DNA from: Aquila chrysaetos chrysaetos
Taxonomy: Eukaryota > Chordata > Aves > Accipitriformes > Accipitridae
Reading direction: 5' to 3'
NCBI RefSeq assembly: GCF_900496995.4
Contig: NC_044012.1
Coordinates: 21,676,759-21,740,758, forward strand
Length of the DNA stretch: 64,000 bases
Both the position numbers and the translations under genes were made by a program. How positions within the stretch are numbered: position 1 is the first letter of the stretch; each line of letters begins with the position of its first letter. Of the stretch, positions 37,401 to 49,300 are shown one piece after another. The notes under the pieces were generated by a model. That model was not told the DNA's origin. It saw nothing but the letters and a program-made list of their open reading frames with translations, and did no database searches.

Positions 37401-39540
37401 GGGGACGGGTGGCCGTCGGCAAAGCCCTCCGCAGCCGATTTGGTGCTGTTACGGCAGCGTCTGCCGTAGAGCTTAGTCCCAGCGCCGTCCCTCTCCCACT
37501 GCCACCAGTGCTCGGTGCGTCCCTGCGCCGGGGGGGTGACGGGGTCCCCCTGATCCTCCATCTCCATCCTCACCGCAGAGCTGGGGGTCGTCTCGCCCAC
37601 CCTGGGGACATCCCTGTCGCTTGCGTGGGGGAAGGAGCCCCTGCGATGGAGCCCGGGAACCATCGGCACCCTGAAATGAGCGCAGGTGGGGTGTCAGCTC
37701 ACAACGGGCTCCCTGATGTCCCCAAGCCCTGCTGCGGCGGAGCTGGGGACGGCAACCCCCACGTGCTCGGTAGACGGCAGTAGCAGAGACCCACCAGTGC
37801 AGCCGGTGGCTTTGCACCCTGTGCTGTGCCGGGGAACCCGGGGCTGGCAAAGGCTGGATCCCTCCCTGCCCCGAGCTGGGACCACGAGTGAGCCCCCAGC
37901 GTGGCCCTTTGCGGCACGGGGTACCCAAGGGACTTGGACACCCCAAAACCTGGGCGTGCGGTGCATCCCCCTGGCTCCTGGGCCATCCCCGTGGCACCCG
38001 GCCTTGCCTTCGCTCGCCCTCCTTGCCCGCGAGTGCCAGTCGGGGCGTGGGTGGGAAGGGAAGGGAAGGAAATGCCTTTCCCTGGTTTCACCGGCCCCTG
38101 CGGCTGCGGGGAGAGGCCGGGACAGACCGGGGAGCGCTGGGGGCCGCTGCTCCCAGCACCGCCATGGCCACGGGACGCCGTGGCAGGGCTGGGCCGCGAA
38201 GGACGTCCTGGACCCACGCCGCTGGCAGGACCGGCCGGGGCGACGGCGAGGCGGCACAGCTGGCGGGGATGGCACGGTGGGGGTCACAGCCGGGGGTCCC
38301 CTCTGCCTCCCCCAGCGCCCTACAACGGGATGGTGGCCGTCGCACCCACCCCAGGCACACTTGGGGGTCTGTCTGGCGTGCCCACCCGCTGAGGGATGCA
38401 GGTGCAGCAGCCTCCGGCTGATCGCCCCGGCTCATCTGGATCTGCCTCCGCCCCCACCTCGCCCCCACACTCACCCAAAAAAACCTTCGCTCCCGCCCGG
38501 GAGCCGCCCTGCCGTGCCGGAGGGCCTCGCCGGGGCTGAGCTCACCCACCTGCACCGGGGCCGCTCCAGCTGTGGAGGGTGTCGGGAAAGCCCCCCGGGA
38601 GAGCGGAGTGTCCCACCCCCCCCAGCACATCCTTTGGGGTCTCCCCACAGCCTCTCGGGGCCCAGCCCCCAAAGGAGGTTTTTGACCACCACCCCAAACC
38701 CCCGCCGTGGGACTCGGCTGCACCCATCCGCTGATGCACCGAGGATGCAGCCCTGGCCGGGAATGTGCCCCCCCCCCAGACCCCCACTGCTCCCATCGGG
38801 CTGGAAAATTAACCTGTGCCCCCCCCCCCCCAAAAAAAGGACTTTTTCCCCCGAGCTGGTGGCAGGGCGATGCCGGGAGCCAGGCGGGGAAGTGGAGCCG
38901 ACGCCGGCCACCGCGGCGGGTTTGGTATCCGTCTTGATTAAAGGCCTCGCTTAACGCCCAGCCAGACGTGCCCGCCAGCACCCCACGGCACCCCAAAGCC
39001 GGGGGGGCCAGGGCAGGGCCGGGGCGGGGGGGGTCCCCATTCCTGAGCTGGCAAGCCTCACCTTAATCACTGGCTGCAGCCCGGTGCGGCCGGCGACGCC
39101 AAAATTTGCCGGCATGTGGCCGACCCCTGTGGTCAAGGGTGTCACCCCAAAGCACATACCCCCCCCCCCAAATCCCAGCGGCTGCTTGGAGGGACGGCTT
39201 TCCAAAAAATGGGGTGAAAAAGCTCCTTTCTTGTTGTTCTTTGTGATTTATTTGTCTGTGATTCTCGGAGGGGGGGGTTGGAGGTGCTCTTCGGCCCCGG
39301 CACCCCCTCCCCCCCCCCGGCTGTGGTGCCACCCGCCCGGGCTAATTGCATGTGTGAAATTTAATTAAATATTGAAATAAAGCTGTAACCAGCAGGGGGG
39401 GGGGACACGTAGAGCCGGGGTGGGGCGGCCGCGGGAGGGACCCCTGCACTCCTGGGGGAGTTCTGAGCAGCGACTGGGGATTCCTCTGCCTTGGCCACCG
39501 CGGAGCTTGGGCGGGGGGGGGGTGGCACCCTGGGAAGGGT
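37400..39540. other. very GC-rich intergenic block with CpG-dense core near 38.1-38.3 kb
   Basis: The stretch holds many C or G runs of 7-13 and a CpG-dense core around 38,100-38,260. Frames of 422 codons (37,686-38,954, +) and 302 codons (38,088-38,996, -) overlap each other on opposite strands and translate to Pro/Gly/Arg/Ala-rich sequence. This is what stop-poor GC-rich DNA gives by chance. No gene is called. Confidence 0.55.
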
Positions 39541-39895
39541 GATGCCTCCGGGGGTGCCCCCCCCCCCCATATCTCCCTGGGGTTGCACTATACCCCCCCA
39601 GCTCCCCCCCCGGCTGCCCCCATACCTCCCCAATCGCCCCCCTCCCCCGGGATGCCCCTGCACCCCCCATTCCCCCACGGGGACATCCACACTCCTCTCC
39701 CCCCCCCGCCCCGGGGTGCCTCAGTGCCCCCCCGTAACCCGCCCGGGGTTGCCCATAACCCCCATTCCCCCACACAGCGTGCCCAGGCTCCTTCATTCTC
39801 CCCGGGGGTACCCAGTTCCCCCCCCCCGTCTGCCCAGTCCGCTCTCCCCATCGCTCGCCCCCGGGTGCCCCAGTCCGCCCCCCCCCCCGAAGCGA
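39540..39895 (+). repeat. C-rich strand-asymmetric, tandem-like block
   Basis: The + strand carries about twenty C-runs of 5-11 broken by short G/A/T stretches. Sub-motifs recur, for instance ccattcccccac near 39,667 and again near 39,760, and ccccggggttgcc-like units. It looks like a decayed minisatellite. The minus strand has dense G-quadruplex potential just upstream of the FA2H promoter. Confidence 0.6.
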
Positions 39896-40110
39896 GGGCA
39901 CCTGCCGCGGGGGCGGAGCCTCCCCACCCAAGCCCCGCCCCCCGCCGCTCCCCGGCCCAACGGGCGACGAGGGGGACGCGGCGCGGCGGCGAGAGGGGCG
40001 TGACCGGTCGGCATATGCATGTATGCAGATGAGCAGGTGTGGGCAGAGCGCGGCGGCGCCGGCAGCGGGGCGGGCAGCGGGACCGGCAGCGGGACCGGTA
40101 GCGGGGGGCG
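39896..40110 (+). promoter_or_regulatory. FA2H: FA2H CpG-island promoter and 5'UTR
   Basis: The 215 bp before the FA2H start codon are CpG-dense, with GC boxes (gggggcggagcc, ccccgccccccgcc) and no TATA box at a convincing distance. One AT-containing island at 40,010-40,030 has an E-box CATATG and octamer-like ATGCAGAT. The start of transcription is not determinable from sequence. Confidence 0.6.
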
Positions 40111-40378
40111 ATGGCGGCGGCGGCGCCGCGCTCCTTCAGCGCCGCCGAGGTGCGGGCGCGGTGCGCGCAGGGCGCCTGCCTGGTCCGCTGCCGCCGCCGG
40201 CTCTACGACTTGAGCGGCTTCGTGCGGCTGCACCCGGGGGGGGGAGCAGCTGCTGCGGCGGCGGGCCGGTACCGACGTGAGCGCCGCGCTGGACGGGCCG
40301 CCCCACCGGCACTCGGCCAACGCCCGCCGCTGGCTGGAGCAGTACTACGTGGGAGAGATGGAGCCCGGCGAGGAGCAG
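40111..40378 (+). CDS. FA2H: FA2H exon 1 (cytochrome b5 domain), with apparent +1 frameshift
   Basis: It encodes [20 protein letters not shown] and on to [11 protein letters not shown]. Then a run of nine G at 40,236-40,244 shifts the frame. Eight G would continue [18 protein letters not shown] and [20 protein letters not shown] as in other vertebrates. Observed length is 268 nt, whereas phase 0 at the donor gtaccg requires 267. Confidence 0.93.
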
Positions 40379-43300
40379 GTACCGCGCCGGCTGCTCCGGG
40401 CTCTGCGGGGCTGCCTCGGGTCCGGGATGTACGGGGTCCATAGGGTGACCCAAGCCTGGGATGTATGGGCTCCATAGGGTGACCCGAGTCCGGGATGTAC
40501 AGAGTCCATAGGATGACCCAAGTCCGGGCTGTGCGGGATCTGAGCAGTGTGGGGTCTATAGAGCACCCCAAGTCCAGGGTGCATGGGGTCTGAGCTCTAC
40601 AAGGTCTATAGGGCACCCCGGGTCTGGACTGCACAGGGTCTGAGCCATACAGGGTCTGTAGGGCACCCCAGATCCAGGCTGTGCGGGGTCTGAGCCATAC
40701 AGGGTCTGTAGGGCACCCCAGATCCGGGCTGTGCAGGGTCTGATCCATATGGGGTTTACAGGGCACCCTGGGTCCGGGCAGCACAGGGTTTGAGTCATAT
40801 GGGGTCTATAGGGCACCCCAGATCTGGACTCCTCAGGGTCCAAGTTGTACAGGGCACACAGAGGCTCTATAGAGTCTGGGGTGTATGGGGCATGGAGTCT
40901 TTGGGATGCATGTAGTGTATAGGGCACCCAGGTCCAGGTCTGGGCTGTATGGGACGTGGTGTGTATTGGGTCTGAGCTGCACGCTCAGCCGGACACTTGG
41001 CGTCCCAGCTGTGGAGGGTCTGGGGCATATGGGGCATAAGGGGTGTATGGGGCAGGGGTTATTTGAGGTTCCCCGGGGTCCTGCGTGGGGGATGCCTGAG
41101 GTGTACGGCGTGGAAAGGTCTCGGGTTCGTGGGGCTCGGTGGCTCCGAGGAGGTCTGTGGGGCTGTCAGCATCTATGGGGCTGGGGTCTGTGGGGCCTGA
41201 GGTGCAGAGGATAACGAGGTGCATAGGGTCCAGGCTCCTCAGGGCCTGAGACGGACCGTGTCCCAGCTGCACAGAGCCTGGGGTCCCACCCCATGGTCCC
41301 ATCCCACCCTGGCTGTGCCAGGAGGCAGGGCTGATGGGTCACCCTGGCGTGCCAGCACGGCGTGGAGGTGTTGGGGTCTTCGGAGGGGTGTGGGAGATGG
41401 GGACACGCAGCTTGGTGTTGGTTTTAGCAGGGCCATGTGGCGCAGGGTGGGCGATGGGGCAGGGCACCCTTCCTGGCACCGTTGGCGCTCGGCCAGGGAC
41501 CAGGGTGCTGGACACCGGGGCTCGCTGGCGATGAGCGGCCGCTGCTGGGGAGAGGAGCCCAGCCACTTCCCTGACTTGTCCAGGTGTGGGGCAAGGGTGG
41601 TCATGACTCAGCGCCGTCGCCACCGTGCCAGCCCCGCACTCAGCCGCTGCCTAGGCGGAAGGGAAAGTGCCCAGGGAAGCGCAGCCACCGCCAGGTGAAT
41701 TTCCAGGAGTCAGCGTGGCACCGGCCGCTGCCGCCCCGATTACCGGCCCTCACCGGCATGCTGCGGGCAGGATGCCCGAGCAGTGGGGCCAGCCCAGCCC
41801 CCTTTGCTAGCCCAGTGGCCGCTTTCCCCTCCGGACATCCCGGCAAGGTCGGTGACCGGTCGGTCCCTCCGGGCTGGTTGTTTGCACTCGCTGGTTCTCC
41901 TCCCCGCAGCACGGCCTCAGCCCTGATCGGCGGCAGTGCCACAGACGGGGCTTTGTTCGGCCTGGGTGCAACGCCTGCTCTTTCCCTGGATCCCAGCGAT
42001 GGCACCTCCTCTGTTGGGACACTCGTTGCTGCCGCCTCCTCCCAGGCGTGACGAGCACGACGGGTTGGGGCGAAGGAAGGTACCGGACAAACAAGTTCTC
42101 GCACCGCAGCCCCGTGCACTGAGGGGAATTGCCGCCATCCCAATGCAAATACACGGCGTGATAATGCCGGGGAGCAAGGAGATCAGACGCTACCTGGCAC
42201 TAGATAACCCATCCCACGTTGTAACATGGCGGGGAGGGGAAAAAAGCTGCCTGCTGCATGGCGAGGCTGGCCATGGTGTGTCTGGCATGCGCCTGATGTG
42301 TGAGCTCCTCTGCTGGGCTTGCTACTCCAAAAATCCCTGTTGGAGGGAGATGGGGGGAGTTGATGCTCTCGGTGGCACTTGGGTTCTTGCTTTGGTTGCT
42401 TTTGGGCAACGGTACCCCAAGCAGCTCTTCAAAGGAGGCGTTGCATGGCCCCGGTCTGGCTCTGGACCCCCACGGCTTTGCTGGTGCCTCTCCTCACCCG
42501 TTGGAGGTCCCGGGGCTGCACCATCCCCGTGCTGAGGGACATGGGAGCTGGTGGTCCTGCAGGCATCCAGCATCCCTCCTGCTTGCATCCAGCATCCCTC
42601 CTGCTTACACTCAGGGACTTCGAGGGTTTTGGAAAGGGGGAAAAAGTGTGTTAATGAAGGAAGGGGTGAAGAGGAAGATGAGAGCCAGCCTTCATCCTGC
42701 TGGCACGCCTCTCCGCGCCCCTTCCTGCAGCTCTTAGGAGCTCAGCTCCATCCTTCAGCCACAGGTCCCACTTCTGCATCACCCAGCCCAATTTGGCTAA
42801 GGACAAATTAACCCCCAAACTTTTTATCTATGCAAACAGAATGCACAGGGGAGATCAAAGTGAGAAGCGATAATTACCCAAACTAGACAGTGGATTTTAA
42901 CAGCCTTGCTAGAGGGAAACTGGATCATCTAATTACCCCTCCAATTTAAGCAATGAGAGACTTTCATCACAGCCTCTTTGGGGTGCGTGACATGGCTGTG
43001 AGTCACAGTAAATCCCCCCTCCCTCTTGGGGCTGGTGTCCTTCCCTTCCTCTCGCCCGCGTGGCCACATGTGGGGCTTGCCCTGGTTCTCCGACCCAGCC
43101 AGAGCTCACTTGGATGTAGGCGCTTGCATGTTCTTCGGAGGTGTTGTAACAAGAAGTGGCTTTTTTTTATTATTATCATTAAAACAAGTTAAATTCAACC
43201 CCCTTTTAATAGTCCTGCTGCACCCTGTGTTTAATGGGCTGAGACACAGCCTCGGGGAGCTCTGCCAGCCGCTGCCCAGGGACCACCATGCTGGTGGGAT

Positions 43301-46300
43301 GATGATGCTGGTACCATGCCACCGTGGGTGGGGACCTCACTTGGGCTCCCCATGCCTCATAGGGCGTCCTCATGCTATGTGCCTGAACCTGCATTGCCAA
43401 CGCAGCTTGTCCCATGGGGACATCAGCAAATCGAGCCATTTAGGAGCTCGGTGAAGGTGCTGGAAGCTCCAGAGTGATGCAGAGGCATGGCAGGGTTCCT
43501 GTGGGCTTTGACTCACTGGGCAAACGGGCACGGGTGGAAAAACTGGGTCTGGGCTGCTGGCAGAGCGGCTGTCTGTGGGTAGCATTGCCCTGCTTGGGCC
43601 AGGGGGAGGTTTCCAGCTTCTCCTCTTGCCTGCGTCCTAGGCACATCAGACCTCACGATGGATCATCCCTCCTATCTGTACCTGCTCGCATCGCAGCTGG
43701 ATTTTGCACCGGGGCGGCGTAGCTGGCACAGGACTGGCGCTGAGCTCCCCACAGCCCTGCCTGACCCGCACAGGGCAGCGGGATGCTTGGAGGTGGATGC
43801 CGGGTCACCCAGTCACCGCATTGTGCCATGCCCTGGGTGTTTGGCCCCATTACCTCCTAGCAGGAGAGCCGGCACCTTACCGGTGCTGCCACTCACCGGG
43901 GCTGCGGCGCTTCGTAGGTGTTAACTTTCCTTTTGTTACATCAGGCCTCTTGCGCACCTTTCCTGGCAGGACCTGTTTGCCCAGGGATGACTCGGATGCA
44001 TCAGCATCACCCATGGGTGACAGGCAGAGCCCAGTGTTTACAAAGACCCCTTCAGCCTCCTTCGAACCCACCTTTTTTTTCTGAGGAGGAGGAGGATGGG
44101 CAGAAGCCCCAGTGCTGGTCCAGGTGCCAGTGGGGCTCCGTCCCCGCAGGGGCCCCTGCATGCTTAGGGCAGGCAGGAGCGTGCCACCATTCCGGGGAGC
44201 GAGCTGGGGCACGCAGGCATGGCTTGCACCCCACTTGCACCCCAGTTGCACCACGGCTGCTGGTTCTTTTGGTGAACAAGAGGAGAACTTTCCTTCTGCT
44301 CCCTGGCCGAGGAAGAGGAGGAGGAGGTGACTCAGGCAAGGCTGGGCTCTGGCAGCTCCCTAGCTGCCGTAGCATCCAGGGCATGTCACTGGTGGCACCC
44401 GTCCTCCCCAGGCTGGGTGCTGCTAGTGAGGTGGGGTCCGAGCCCCCCATCCACCTCCCTGACCTGGGAGGATGGGGAAGCCTCCGGCTGCAACATGATG
44501 CTCGGGTGTCTGTGGGCAGGGGAGTTGGAGGCATGTGGACGTTTCGGAAAGGGGAGGAGATGTGCCGGAGTGTTTCGTCAGCCCGGCTTTCTTAAGCATC
44601 CTTCCTGCTGCCGGTGAGGCTGCGGTGCAAGCCTTGAGGTGGAGAGCACGGGCTCACTTCCTGGGGGATGGAGAAACTGTCTCTATGTCTTAAAGGAAAT
44701 TTTCTTCCAAAGCACCTGTGGGGAAGAGGCAAAACCGTAACTTGACCATCCTTGGCTGGATTTCAAGGCATCCCACCTCTCCCGGGGTTTCGGGTTGTCT
44801 GGCTGAAGGATGGCGTGTGCACAGCTGGAAAGAGCAGTGGGGACTCTTGCAGAGGGAGGTGTGGTGGTCCGCAGCATCAGCTCATGCCGGCGCTCTGCCT
44901 GCAGTAGAATTGATGCCTGCTCAAGTCCAGCCTGGCTGGAAATATCCCCTGCCCTGCCCTGCCTGCTGCCCCGGGGCGAGGGCCTGCCTTGGGGCTGGGT
45001 AGCACAACTCCTGTACTGGTGGGATGAGGCTTGAAATCTGGCTAGCCCAGGAAAGGGGGTGGGAGCCCGGCCAGCAAGGAGTGCCTGCTGTCGGCAAACA
45101 GCGCCCGGGCCCTGCCTCGGCGTCACCAACGTGGCACAGAGTAAAGTCCTGTCCGCCCCGGCGAGGTGACACCAGTCCTCCTGTGGCTGCCGGAGGGGGG
45201 TTTATTCCCAACAGGGATGCGATGACCTCATGTCCCTCAAGGGAATCGCATCCCTCTCGGAGCAGCGGGGAGAGCATCCGTCGGGGAGCCTTGCTTGCAC
45301 CACAGCTGCCGGGAGAAAACCCTTCCTTGCTGCAAGCGGCACAGCTGGAAACCCCAGCGGGTATTGCTGTGCTGGGGCTGCCAGACTGCACCGTACCCTG
45401 CTGCTGGGTTAATGGGTAACTCTGATGAAACGGGAGAAAAGGCATGTTTGGCACGTCCTGTCCGGGGAGCTGGCGGGCTGCTGGCACTGCTGCCGGGGGG
45501 CTTGGCCGGCTCGGGGCTTGCACAGGCACACTGTGGCCTCACCTAGCCCCTTGCTGGCGGCAGGGCCGGCGCTGGAGCTGGCAGGGCCACGAGGAGGCCG
45601 GCGCTGGGTTTGCTTCCAAGCATCAGACAAGGCAGGTTTCTCCTGTTTCTCAGCCAGCCCTGGCAGCAGGACCGCAGCCTGGGCTTCATCCTGCCGCCGC
45701 CGCACCAGCGCGTCCCCCGGGCCTCGGCGTGCCCTCTCTAGCCAAAACCAAACCCCCACCACATCTTGCATAGCCTGTGGCGAAGGTGCCCGGCCCAGTG
45801 CCACCATGCAAAGGGCACTTTACCTTTTTCACCCTCCCACTGTATTTCTCCCCCCCACCCCGTGCCTGGAGCCAGGGTGGTGGCACTGGCTGCGCCGCGC
45901 TCTCGGGCTCCGGCAGCCTGGCTTCCTCGGGGACCAAAATGCTGAGCTGGGCTTCTGGTGGAGAGCAGCGGGGTGGGGAGGAGGGAACCTGGTGCTGGCG
46001 TTGTGAGCACCAACCCGGCGATGCCCCTCACTTTGCTGGCAGCGGCACTGGCTCAGGCTGTGCTCACTGGGCCGCTGGCCTGCGGGAAGGTGAGCTGCGC
46101 TATGGCACTGCCCATTTGCAAAGGGAAACGATGGCCAAGGGGCCGGGAGCATCTGCTTTGCAACACCAAAGCGCTGGCACCCAGTGCCCTCCCGGCAGCG
46201 CGGTGGGGTGGTCTGAACCCCGGGCTTGGGGGAGATTTCCAAAAAGACCTGGGCGCGCGATGCTCGGTGCAGGGTTCAAAGGGCAGTGCGGCTCGCTGGC

Positions 46301-49300
46301 AGCCGCATCCCTCAGGAACCTGCTCTGCAGGAACTGACTGACTTAAATTCACCAGATTTTTTCCCTTATTTATTTAGCAGGCGGGCGTGAGCTTGCTCTG
46401 CCTGTGCACCTGGGTGGCACGGCCACCACTGTCCCCAACCACGTCCACCACTGGTGCCTCATCGCAGGGTTTTCCTTCTCTTTTCAGAGCCACCCCGAGC
46501 CGGTGGACGAGAAGACAGTGGATGCTGCAGCCCAGACCCCAACGCAGATGGATCCCCGCTGTAAAACAGTGGATGTGGAGAAGGTAAGAGCTGGGGATTT
46601 CTCCAGCACGCTGTTTGCTGGAGCGCTCCTGGGGGAGACCAGGTCTCCTCTTCCCCACATGAGCGCTGGCTTTCTGCTGACTCCTGGGATGGGAGGAATG
46701 CCAGGAGGGAGCCGATCTGGCTGCTCCTGTCCCTTCTCCCGGAGCAGACGGCATCGCTCATGCTTTATTGCCTAGGCGTGGCCACGCTGGGAGGCTCCTG
46801 CGGCAGCGGCGTGGGTGGAGATGGCTTTCTCTGACAGCGGCTATGCCGTTCAAGTGGGACGTGCTGCCAAGCCACACCTGACTTGCTTTATTTTTTTCAT
46901 TTTCTCCTCTTGACTGAGCACTGGTAATGAGCACTAAGGGATACCCTGGCCCGGACAGGGTGATCCCCATGTGCGCAGGGTGCTCCCTGCCCTGCCAGCT
47001 CCTTTCTGAGCACGCCACAGGAGCGGGGATTTGTCCCCCAGGTGCCTTTGGACGTCCCTGCCATTTGCAGCACCATCTGTTTGCCGTGCCTTGCACAGCC
47101 CCGGCTTGTTGGTGAGCGTGCTTTTATCTTGCAAAAGGATTTCTTTTTTTTTTTTTTTTTTTTTGAGCAGGAGAACACCTTTCAACCCCCACCTTAATAT
47201 TTCGCTGCTGACCGCCGTTAAAAGCAAATCTGCCATCCCAAAGTGACCTTTTTGCTCTAACTTTTCCCGTACCTCCCCAACGGAGGGTGTCTCCATCCCT
47301 GTCCCACACACCTGCTGCAGGCCAGAGTTGTTTCCCCTCCTGGGTGATCACATCCGTCCCTGCCTGCAGCAGAGCCCCAAAAATGCCCACGGCCACCTCA
47401 GCTCCCCAGGGTGCTGGGTTGCCGTGCCGGCACCGTGCGGCACAGGACAGCTGATGGAGAGCTGCCAGGCCCAGGGCTTGGCCGGGTGAGTACGGTATCT
47501 GTCCCGGGGCAGAGGTGGGACCAAGAAACCACCTTATCTGGCTGGGCCAGCAGAAGATGCGTCTGGGGATTCTGAGCAGCAGCAGAGGTGGTGCTGCCAG
47601 TTGGATCTGTCTATTTTTGTCCTGTGCAGACATGCGCGCCCACACGGGTCCCTTTTTGCTCTTGCAGCCATCTGAATGCAGCCGTGTGCCTGCGCAGCGA
47701 CTGGCATTTGCGTTCCCATCCTGTATCCCCTCTCCACATCCCTTTCTGCTTCTCTCCTTGCTGCTGGAGCGCTTGAAGGGCTGTGGCTGTCCCATGTGTC
47801 CTCTCAGCAAGGAGAAAAGCCCTTGGCTGGGGCAATGCCATGGGGATGGGCTCCGTGTCCTATCGACAGCTTGCTGGCACGGCTAGCGCACGGGGAGTAT
47901 TGGTGCTTGCTATCTAATCTTGGCAGCTGGCGGGGTGGGGGAAAGAGCCTCGGTTATCAGGGCCTGATGCTGAGCCAGGTCCGGGTACAGCCACCTTCAC
48001 CTTGAACTGCCGGCAGGTACCCGGTGGCACAGGGGTGAGCTCAGCCCCGCGTTTTTGGGTAGATGGGGCTGATGTGTGTCTGGCTCTGCTTTGCCCTGCA
48101 TTGGTGCTTGTGGGGAGCTCAGGGCTGCTTGGAGCAAAAACGCTTCCCATGCCGCTCGTGGGGCACGGGAAGGGGTTTGCAGCCCAAAATCCCGCAGCTG
48201 CGGCGCAGCTTTGTGCCTGGTACCAGGGTGGTGTGTGGGTCCCGTGGGGGTACAACTGCTGTCTGCTCCCCCAGGACCTGGTGGACTGGCAGAAGCCCTT
48301 GCTGTGGCAGGTGGGCTACCTGGGGGAGAAGTATGACGAGTGGGTGCACCAGCCTGTGGATCGGCCCATCCGCCTCTTCCACTCGGATTTCCTCGAGTCC
48401 CTCTCCAAGACAGCGTGGTGAGCCCCCAGGGGTCTGCACCGTGCACCGGCCGGTGCCTCTGACGAGGAGGGGGGGGGACAGCTAGCCACCTCGGGGGGTG
48501 CTCCCTCTGACATCTCCCTCTATGCCATAGGTACGTGGTGTTCATGGTGTGGGCTCCCGTGGTGCTCTATCTCAGCTGGGTCAGCTACACCTCCCTCGCC
48601 CAGGGCAACACCAGGCTCTTCTCCTCCTTCACCACAGGTATGAGCGGGCAGCAAAGCCTTTGGGCTCAGCTCACTCCCCCCCCCCTCCAGGTCCAGGGGT
48701 AGGACAGCCATGGGCTGGGGGGGAGACCTCTGCATCCCTTCTCCATCCCTTCTTCTGTGCATGCTCACCACGAGCCGCATGAAAAAGCAGTGGGTGAGCC
48801 CCTGTCCCCGGGGCCACCAGCATGTCCCCTGCACAAAGCCACCTGCGCTGCTTTCAAGCCTGAGCTCGCCCACACGATTCAGTGCCTCCAAGGGGATCGA
48901 TGGAGGCATGGAGCCCGCTGGCCCGGGCTGCAGCCCGCTCCCTCTTGCCTCCCTTCCTTCCATTCCCAAAACCAAGCCCCGCCGGCGCTGGGGTGCGTGC
49001 CACCCCCCGCTGACGCCCACCCCGGGCCATGGCTGAATGCCGGTGTGGCGGGCGAACAAACACGGCTCTCAGCGCTGCCGGCGTCGCACAGTGTGGGGCT
49101 TGTTTGCCTGAAGCGCCTGCCCTTGAATCTCCCACTGTCTGCTCCCCCGGGAATAACAAGTGTGGCCGGGGCAGGCTGTCGTCTTTGTTGTGCTTTTTTT
49201 TTTTTTTTTTTTTTTTTTTTTTCTGGGCTCCCTATTTTTTTTGCAAGGTGCCACCCGGTGCCAGCTGTGCCTGGCTGCAGGGTGGAGCGTCCACTGCACC

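Larger units (their letters stand above)
40379..46487 (+). other. FA2H: FA2H intron 1 (6.1 kb)
   Basis: It begins with a minisatellite (40,421-40,990, decaying to about 41.25 kb) and has a 22-bp duplication at 42,563. An AT-rich island at 42,800-42,970 carries factor-site motifs. The rest is GC-rich with many overlapping chance frames. I recognise no embedded gene. Confidence 0.6.

Noticed and set aside
37686-38954. 422-codon + strand open frame and a 302-codon minus-strand frame overlapping it
   Set aside because: Both are Pro/Gly/Arg/Ser-rich, overlap on opposite strands and show no domain or splice context. Stop codons are scarce in DNA this rich in GC.
40541-40890. Evenly spaced 50-bp repeats suggesting a CRISPR-like array
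   Set aside because: The units are adjacent tandem copies without unique spacers, inside a vertebrate intron.
40203-40927. Minus-strand frames of 193 and 123 codons with repeated peptide units
   Set aside because: They arise from the minisatellite read in several phases. A 50-bp unit is not a multiple of three, so the repeated peptides change phase and are not a repeat protein.
49194-49222. T-run as the tail of a reverse-oriented processed pseudogene
   Set aside because: No gene-like sequence or target-site duplication is visible beside it.
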